Below, piece by piece: positions 14,422 to 18,725 of a stretch of DNA of 18,725 bases (position 1 is the first letter of the stretch; every line of letters starts with the position of its first letter). The stretch is from an uncultured Pseudomonadota bacterium (GTDB lineage: Bacteria; Pseudomonadota; Gammaproteobacteria; Methylococcales; Methylomonadaceae). The position numbers and the translations under genes were made by a program. Under the pieces are notes generated by a model that was not told the origin of the DNA, searched no databases, and worked only from the letters and a program-made list of their open reading frames with translations. The stretch is from assembly GCA_903904275.1 (NCBI GenBank), contig CAIVBX010000365.1:1-18725 (forward strand), read 5' to 3'.

Positions 14422-15609
14422 TTATTTTGCTTTTAATGCGGCTATCGAACCATCTTTCGCGTAAATATAAACAACATCATCAACCACAACAGGTTTATTT
14501 TCAATTGGGCTTTCAGTCACTTGAATTCGTCCAAGTTGTCTTCCATCTGAACTACTAAGCCAATGAACATAACCTTCAAAATCACCAACAACGACATAAT
14601 TTTGATAGGTTGCGGGAGCAGTTAAATGGCGATGATTTAAATCTTTTTGTTGCCATAATCCACCGCCGCTACGTTGGTCGATTTGCCAAACGTGACTTTT
14701 TGCGTCACTTAAATACAAATAACGAAAATCATTGCTCAAACCAGAATATGAAGACACATTTTCATTACGCCACATTGCATCACCATCAGAAGCTGAAATT
14801 GCCGCTACACCGCCACGATAACTCGCAATATAAATCACGTCATTCAGTTCGATTGGGTCAACATCTAAATCCACTAATCGTTCTACTTCAGAACGTCCTT
14901 TAGGAATTGCAATAGTGGTTTCCCATGCAAATTTGCCATTTCGTAAATCAAGAGCAACCAATTTTCCGTTGTCATAACCAGCAATCACTTTATCGCCGAC
15001 AATTAACGGTGCGCCTGTGCCGCGAATACTTAACGCGGGGACGTTATGTTCATAACTCCATAATTTTGCGCCTGTTTGTTCATTTAATGCGGTTACTGCA
15101 CCATCAGTAGTGCGAATGATAACAACGTGTTTTGCGATAGCTGGAATAGCTAATACTTCACTCGATACTTTGACAGACCAAATTTTTTCGCCTGTATCAC
15201 TGTTTAGCGCAATCACGTCAGCATTACTTGATCCCAAAATAACCGTTTCTCCACCTAAACCAACACCACCAGATAAGTTTAACTCAGTTTCAATTTCCCA
15301 AACTTTATCACCTGTTGCTAAGTGCCGTGCTTGTACTAAACCTTCGCGGTCGGCAGTAATAATTTTTTGATTGTGAATAACGGGAGCAAGTTTTACAGTT
15401 TGTTCGTTTGCGCCCACACCTGTTGACGAACTCCACAATTTTTCAATTTCAACTTCAGCCGTAAATTCCGTTAAAACAGCGGGTGGTTCGGCATTATCTT
15501 CGCCTCCTGAAAAATAATCTGAAATACCTGAAACCGAATCTTTAACAACATCCATGGTGCTGCAAGCGGTTAGCGATAAAGCTGTAAATAATAAAAATGT
15601 GCGACGCAT
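14422..15609 (-). CDS. bamB: Outer membrane assembly lipoprotein BamB
   Basis: Beta-propeller lipoprotein of the BAM complex that binds BamA and helps deliver unfolded barrel proteins. The lipoprotein signal is MRRTFLLFTALSLTAC with lipobox LTAC (C16, Ser at +2, outer-membrane retention). From about residue 55 there are repeated PQQ-type blades of the form G-x-x-[VI]-A-L-[DN]-x-x-[TN]-G-x-x-x-W, for example VIALNSDTGEKIWS, VTALNEQTGAKLWSY and LVALDLRNGKFAWE. It has 395 residues, close to E. coli BamB (392). The start ATG overlaps the yfgM stop by one base (TAATG), so translation is coupled. The neighbours yfgM and der match the standard gammaproteobacterial order. Confidence 0.95.
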   Translation of the reverse strand: MRRTFLLFTALSLTACSTMDVVKDSVSGISDYFSGGEDNAEPPAVLTEFTAEVEIEKLWSSSTGVGANEQTVKLAPVIHNQKIITADREGLVQARHLATGDKVWEIETELNLSGGVGLGGETVILGSSNADVIALNSDTGEKIWSVKVSSEVLAIPAIAKHVVIIRTTDGAVTALNEQTGAKLWSYEHNVPALSIRGTGAPLIVGDKVIAGYDNGKLVALDLRNGKFAWETTIAIPKGRSEVERLVDLDVDPIELNDVIYIASYRGGVAAISASDGDAMWRNENVSSYSGLSNDFRYLYLSDAKSHVWQIDQRSGGGLWQQKDLNHRHLTAPATYQNYVVVGDFEGYVHWLSSSDGRQLGRIQVTESPIENKPVVVDDVVYIYAKDGSIAALKAK

Positions 15610-16253
15610 TATTTTACGGATTCCAATTTTTCAGGAGCGGTTAAATCATCAAGTTTAAATTGCAATAGTGGCGATTTATAACCATCACGAATTGCTTTTT
15701 CATAAGAAGTACGAGCTTCGTCAACACGGTCTAAAGCAACATATAAATCGCCAACCAGTTCATCATAATTACCTTCAAAACTGGCTATGTTTTTTTTATC
15801 AACTTGCCCAATAAGCTGTAAGCCTTTTTCATATTCGCTTGTTGCTAAATATAAACGTACTAAACGTAATTTTGCGAGTTGACTCAAATCATTTGATTGA
15901 TTTGCTAAATTTTGTAATAACTCTTTTGCCCCTGCTAAATCGCCAGATTCAACTTTTGTTTTTGCTTGCAAAAGTACGCTGTAGTTTGCATATTCTGTTG
16001 AATCAAAATTGTCTTTTAATTGTTTTGAAATTGTATCAATTTCGGTATTTTTACTTTCGTTCACATCTTTGAGTAATTGGTCATAAACAACCGAGGCTTT
16101 GCCATTAACTTCTTTTTTGTAATCTAGCCAATAATTCCAGCCAAGAATTGCGCTGATAGCAATGCCTAAACCTACCATTGCAGAAGTGCTATTTTCTTTC
16201 CACCATTTTTGTAAGGCTTCGACTTGTTGTTCTTCGGTTTCGTAAAGTTCCAT
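15609..16253 (-). CDS. yfgM: YfgM-like TPR protein, SecYEG-associated periplasmic chaperone factor
   Basis: Inner-membrane protein with a short cytoplasmic N-terminus (ETEEQQVEALQKWWKENS, strongly conserved in the family), one transmembrane segment at about residues 22-43, and a periplasmic domain of helical TPR-like repeats to the end (for example SGDLAGAKELLQNLA and LDRVDEARTSYEKAI). It has 214 residues against 206 in E. coli YfgM. In E. coli YfgM associates with the SecYEG translocon and the PpiD chaperone and passes secreted proteins on to periplasmic chaperones. That fits its translational coupling to bamB. No clear ribosome site precedes it. It starts 30 bases after the YcgR-like gene; hisS, the common upstream neighbour, is absent. 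Confidence 0.88.
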   Translation of the reverse strand: MELYETEEQQVEALQKWWKENSTSAMVGLGIAISAILGWNYWLDYKKEVNGKASVVYDQLLKDVNESKNTEIDTISKQLKDNFDSTEYANYSVLLQAKTKVESGDLAGAKELLQNLANQSNDLSQLAKLRLVRLYLATSEYEKGLQLIGQVDKKNIASFEGNYDELVGDLYVALDRVDEARTSYEKAIRDGYKSPLLQFKLDDLTAPEKLESVK

Positions 16254-16283
16254 GATTTTTAATTGTGCAAGTGTGAAAAATTG

Positions 16284-17249
16284 TTAATCTACTGAGAATA
16301 AATTTTCAAGAGAGTATTTTTTGTGGAAACGGTCAAGAGCTTGAATGTAACGAAATATAAGTGATTCTGTCGCAGGTTCTGTTTCAACAAATTTAAAACA
16401 AACCAATTCATTAAATTGACTCGATTCCTCAAAATTGCGTTTAGTGGCAATTTCTAAGGAAACAGTGATTTCGCCGTGATTCGGCATCGAAATAATGCAA
16501 TTCTTTAGAAGGGATTTAATGGTTAAAAAATGAGAAAACTCTTCGTCATAGTTAATCATTGAACAGCTTGAAATACTGATGTCAAATAACTGCAACCGAA
16601 TAGAATTTAGTGCATTTTCATCTGGCACAACAGGATTTTCCGCGCGTTCTTTTTCAAGTGCTTCGCGTTCAATTTTTGCGACAGCCGCTTCTTTTTCGGG
16701 CATTTTTGCATAAGCTATCCAAAAATCATTTTCTTCCTGAATTAAATCATTTTCGATTTGTTTGAGAGCTTGTAGTTTTATTTTGTTACGCGCCTGGATG
16801 TAATTTTCTTTGCTTTTTTCAATTGCCGTGTATTCAAGAGCAAAAATCGGCAATTTACAAAGACTAATATCGGTGATGGGGACTTTGACACGATAAGCAT
16901 TTCGACGATTGAACCAATATAATGAACGTGGGATTGGCATGACAAAAACATCGTTTTGTCCATATTTGACTCTGGTAATTGAATCAATTGTAAAAGCAAC
17001 ATGCACACCATTAAAGACAGTACAAAATTTCACACGCGGTGTATTAAGGAGTTTATTGTTTAGATTTTCAACAACGCTGGTATCTAAAATAATCGTGTTA
17101 TTTTTAGGATTCACTTCAATAATCGATGTTAAAAGAAGTCTCTTTTTTCCCAAAAAAGCCGTTATCAGGCATTCATGTTTAACAAGTATAAACAAATTAC
17201 CCAGAATCATCGCGCGATTATAAAGCACTGGTGAGGTGTCATCTTTCAT
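16284..17249 (-). CDS. YcgR-like PilZ-domain protein with a long helical insertion
   Basis: Likely cyclic-di-GMP-responsive protein resembling the flagellar brake YcgR. Residues about 10-110 look like the YcgR N-terminal beta domain. They are followed by YWFNRRNAYRVKVP, which holds the PilZ R-x3-R motif (R116, R120) at the usual domain junction. The second PilZ motif, D-x-S-x-x-G, appears as DISISS at 223-228, with Ser in place of Gly. The two are about 100 residues apart, against roughly 27 in E. coli YcgR. Between them lies a charged, probably helical stretch (about 141-205, e.g. IEREALEKERAEN). The C-terminal FRYIQALDRFHKK resembles the YcgR end helix. It has no signal peptide. Start ATG 17249 has AGGGAG (17263-17258) 8 bases ahead. 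Function in motility or another surface process is inferred; no flagellar genes are in view. Confidence 0.6.
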   Translation of the reverse strand: MKDDTSPVLYNRAMILGNLFILVKHECLITAFLGKKRLLLTSIIEVNPKNNTIILDTSVVENLNNKLLNTPRVKFCTVFNGVHVAFTIDSITRVKYGQNDVFVMPIPRSLYWFNRRNAYRVKVPITDISLCKLPIFALEYTAIEKSKENYIQARNKIKLQALKQIENDLIQEENDFWIAYAKMPEKEAAVAKIEREALEKERAENPVVPDENALNSIRLQLFDISISSCSMINYDEEFSHFLTIKSLLKNCIISMPNHGEITVSLEIATKRNFEESSQFNELVCFKFVETEPATESLIFRYIQALDRFHKKYSLENLFSVD

Positions 17250-17269
17250 TTGATATTCTCCCTAAATTT

Positions 17270-17644
17270 TTATTTATTTTGTGCTGTTGTCGAAAGCAAA
17301 ATTTGTAACTGCAATGCCGCTTTTTCACAATCAATAGTGGTTTTTTCAACCCGCTTTTGTAACGCAAAATCGGCACTTAATCCGTCGATTTCTCGTGCCG
17401 CATATTCATTCAAAGACTGACAAGCGACGTGCATTTTTTGCTCAGATTTTAAAATAACGTCTGACGGTTCAGTCTCAAGCAACATGACAGCATTTGTCAT
17501 GCTGTTTTGGAGTTTGAAAACGTATTCAACACGCTGTGCAAAAGCGGTCAAAGTTTGATTTTCATCGCCATAAGAACCAAGCAACATCGTGTTGCAACCC
17601 AATAAAAATGCCAAGTTTAAGACAACAAAGGCTTTTGTCAGCAC
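17270..17644 (-). CDS. Small uncharacterised lipoprotein
   Basis: I do not recognise this 124-residue protein. It begins with a lipoprotein signal, MLTKAFVVLNLAFLLGC, with lipobox LLGC (C17). Asn at +2 is not the inner-membrane retention signal Asp, so outer-membrane sorting is likely. The mature part looks all-helical and has two further Cys residues (in VACQSLNEY and TIDCEKAAL) that could form a disulfide in the periplasm. The start is GTG 17644, three bases after the hemY stop; it is the start that keeps the whole signal peptide. It lies 20 bases before the YcgR-like gene. A role linked to either neighbour is only suggested by position. Confidence 0.7.
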   Translation of the reverse strand: MLTKAFVVLNLAFLLGCNTMLLGSYGDENQTLTAFAQRVEYVFKLQNSMTNAVMLLETEPSDVILKSEQKMHVACQSLNEYAAREIDGLSADFALQKRVEKTTIDCEKAALQLQILLSTTAQNK

Positions 17645-17647
17645 GTT

Positions 17648-18725
17648 TTAAACCGCCAAGGCTTCAATCTGATTTATCAATTCTCCTGATACCAATTCCA
17701 AACCTTGTTTGTAAAATTGACTTGCTCCATTTGCGTCACCTTGTGTTAATGCAAAATCACCTAATAAACGAAAACTTTGTACATTGGGTTCGAGAGTAAT
17801 GCTTTGTTGTAAATAACGTTGAGCTTTCCCGTAATCAGCGCGTTGCCCACTTAATTTACCTAAAATCATCAATAAAATAGCGTCATTGGCATGACCAATT
17901 AACCAGCGTTCGGCGGTTTCAAGTTGTAAAACGGGGTCTGTTGATTGAATGTTGCCAAACAAAACCAATAATGTGTCACTCCAATTCGACGATAAATTTT
18001 TCACTAACTCGTCTTCAATTTCTGCTCCCGCACCAACATCAATCATCGCAGCAAAATAAATAGCGGCAACACCACGCATTACTTTAATAGACAACGGTAT
18101 TTCTAACCAAAGCGATTGTAATACTTGTCGATTTTTTTGTGTGGCAGCTTGTTTAAGCAAATTACTGAAAACTTCCGTTTCAATCAATTTCACTTCCGCT
18201 TCAACTAATACTTTGTGTGTATTTAGAGATGGAATTAGCGAACGTAATGCGTTCCAATTTCCTAATTTTTGATACGTTAAATGCAATAAACGCAAGACAT
18301 TTGCGTGCGATGGATTAACAGAATGCAAGCGTGTCAGAATTTCTAAGGCTTCTTCGTATTGTTCGCCTGATAAATTTAATTCAGCTTGTGTTAATCCAAC
18401 TGCAATCTCTGCATCGTTACCGTGTTCAGCCGCGAATTGTAAATATTCGTCACGTTTATCAAATGCCCCACGCGATTGCGCGGCTCTGGCAGCAGTTAAA
18501 TAATGAATAAGCGGTGCGCCACTATTTGAAGCGTGTTTAATTAAAATTTCTTCCGCGTTTTCCCAATTTCCTTCCGCAGAATCAACTAATCCTTTAATCA
18601 ACGCTTGTTGAGAAATTGCTAATTTATTGCGTTCAACTCGTTTTCTCATTTTTTTAGGTAATCGAATCGTAAAACCTAATAATCGAAAAATAACGTACAA
18701 CGCAAAAAATGTAACAACTAACCCG
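17648..18725 (-). CDS. hemY: HemY family protein (partial, N-terminus beyond the window)
   Basis: Inner-membrane TPR protein of the proteobacterial HemY family, found with the heme synthesis genes hemC-hemD-hemX; its exact role in tetrapyrrole metabolism is unsettled. The frame stays open to the right edge. The first visible residues, GLVVTFFALYVIFRLLGF, are the second transmembrane segment, followed by the basic motif RLPKKMRKRVERN typical of the family. A TTG at 18700 in this segment is internal and not a start. About 358 residues are visible against roughly 400 in the family, so only about 40 are missing. Repeated helix pairs follow, e.g. EEALEILTRLHSVNPSHANV and the final TPR-like block AQRYLQQSITLEPN, then GDANGASQFYKQGLEL. 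The lipoprotein gene follows after 3 bases. Confidence 0.88.
   Translation of the reverse strand, partial: GLVVTFFALYVIFRLLGFTIRLPKKMRKRVERNKLAISQQALIKGLVDSAEGNWENAEEILIKHASNSGAPLIHYLTAARAAQSRGAFDKRDEYLQFAAEHGNDAEIAVGLTQAELNLSGEQYEEALEILTRLHSVNPSHANVLRLLHLTYQKLGNWNALRSLIPSLNTHKVLVEAEVKLIETEVFSNLLKQAATQKNRQVLQSLWLEIPLSIKVMRGVAAIYFAAMIDVGAGAEIEDELVKNLSSNWSDTLLVLFGNIQSTDPVLQLETAERWLIGHANDAILLMILGKLSGQRADYGKAQRYLQQSITLEPNVQSFRLLGDFALTQGDANGASQFYKQGLELVSGELINQIEALAV

Noticed and set aside
18698..18700. TTG at 18700 as the hemY start
   Set aside because: The frame is open to the window edge, and this codon lies within the second transmembrane segment of the HemY family.
1..18725. CRISPR arrays, tRNA or rRNA genes, insertion sequences, prophage or toxin-antitoxin genes
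   Set aside because: Scanning by eye shows no regular repeat-spacer pattern, no cloverleaf ends, no transposase or integrase motifs and no small paired toxin-antitoxin genes.

Overview
The window is an AT-rich, gene-dense stretch of a gammaproteobacterial chromosome. The assignment rests on three things: the dapA-bamC pair, the Der/BamB/YfgM block, and HemY and YcgR-type proteins, all typical of Gammaproteobacteria. The low G+C, the chemoreceptor tail and the sulfate-binding protein would fit a sulfur-oxidising or methanotrophic lineage (Thiotrichales/Beggiatoaceae or Methylococcales), but this finer placement is a guess. There are no rRNA or tRNA genes, insertion sequences, CRISPR arrays or phage genes. 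No gap exceeds 300 bases; the largest (about 102-261, 5095-5263 and 7878-8033) hold promoters, hairpins or terminators.

Layout, plus strand, 1-12953: the last 32 codons of a probable methyl-accepting chemotaxis protein and its terminator; dapA (lysine/cell-wall precursor) one base ahead of bamC (outer-membrane assembly lipoprotein); pssA (phosphatidylserine synthase) and leuA (leucine synthesis), followed almost without a gap by gspG and gspH (type II secretion pseudopilins). Next come an OprP-like anion porin and a periplasmic sulfate-binding protein sharing one strong terminator; trhP/yegQ (tRNA hydroxylation) coupled to an unknown 111-residue protein; an AmiC-type amidase with its own promoter and terminator; and mutL.

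Layout, minus strand, 18725-12957: hemY (N-terminus outside the window), a small unknown lipoprotein, a YcgR-like PilZ protein, yfgM, bamB and der, all closely spaced and read toward mutL. The yfgM-bamB-der block is the familiar gammaproteobacterial arrangement. The three genes ahead of it are not the usual hisS/ispG neighbours.

Themes: envelope biogenesis dominates (BamB, BamC, YfgM, AmiC, PssA, GspG/H, DapA), together with sulfate/anion uptake, amino-acid synthesis, mismatch repair, ribosome assembly and tRNA modification. Most of this is core housekeeping. The least ordinary item is the YcgR-like protein: the two halves of its c-di-GMP-binding PilZ signature are separated by about 100 residues, including a long charged helical stretch, and it sits beside an uncharacterised lipoprotein.
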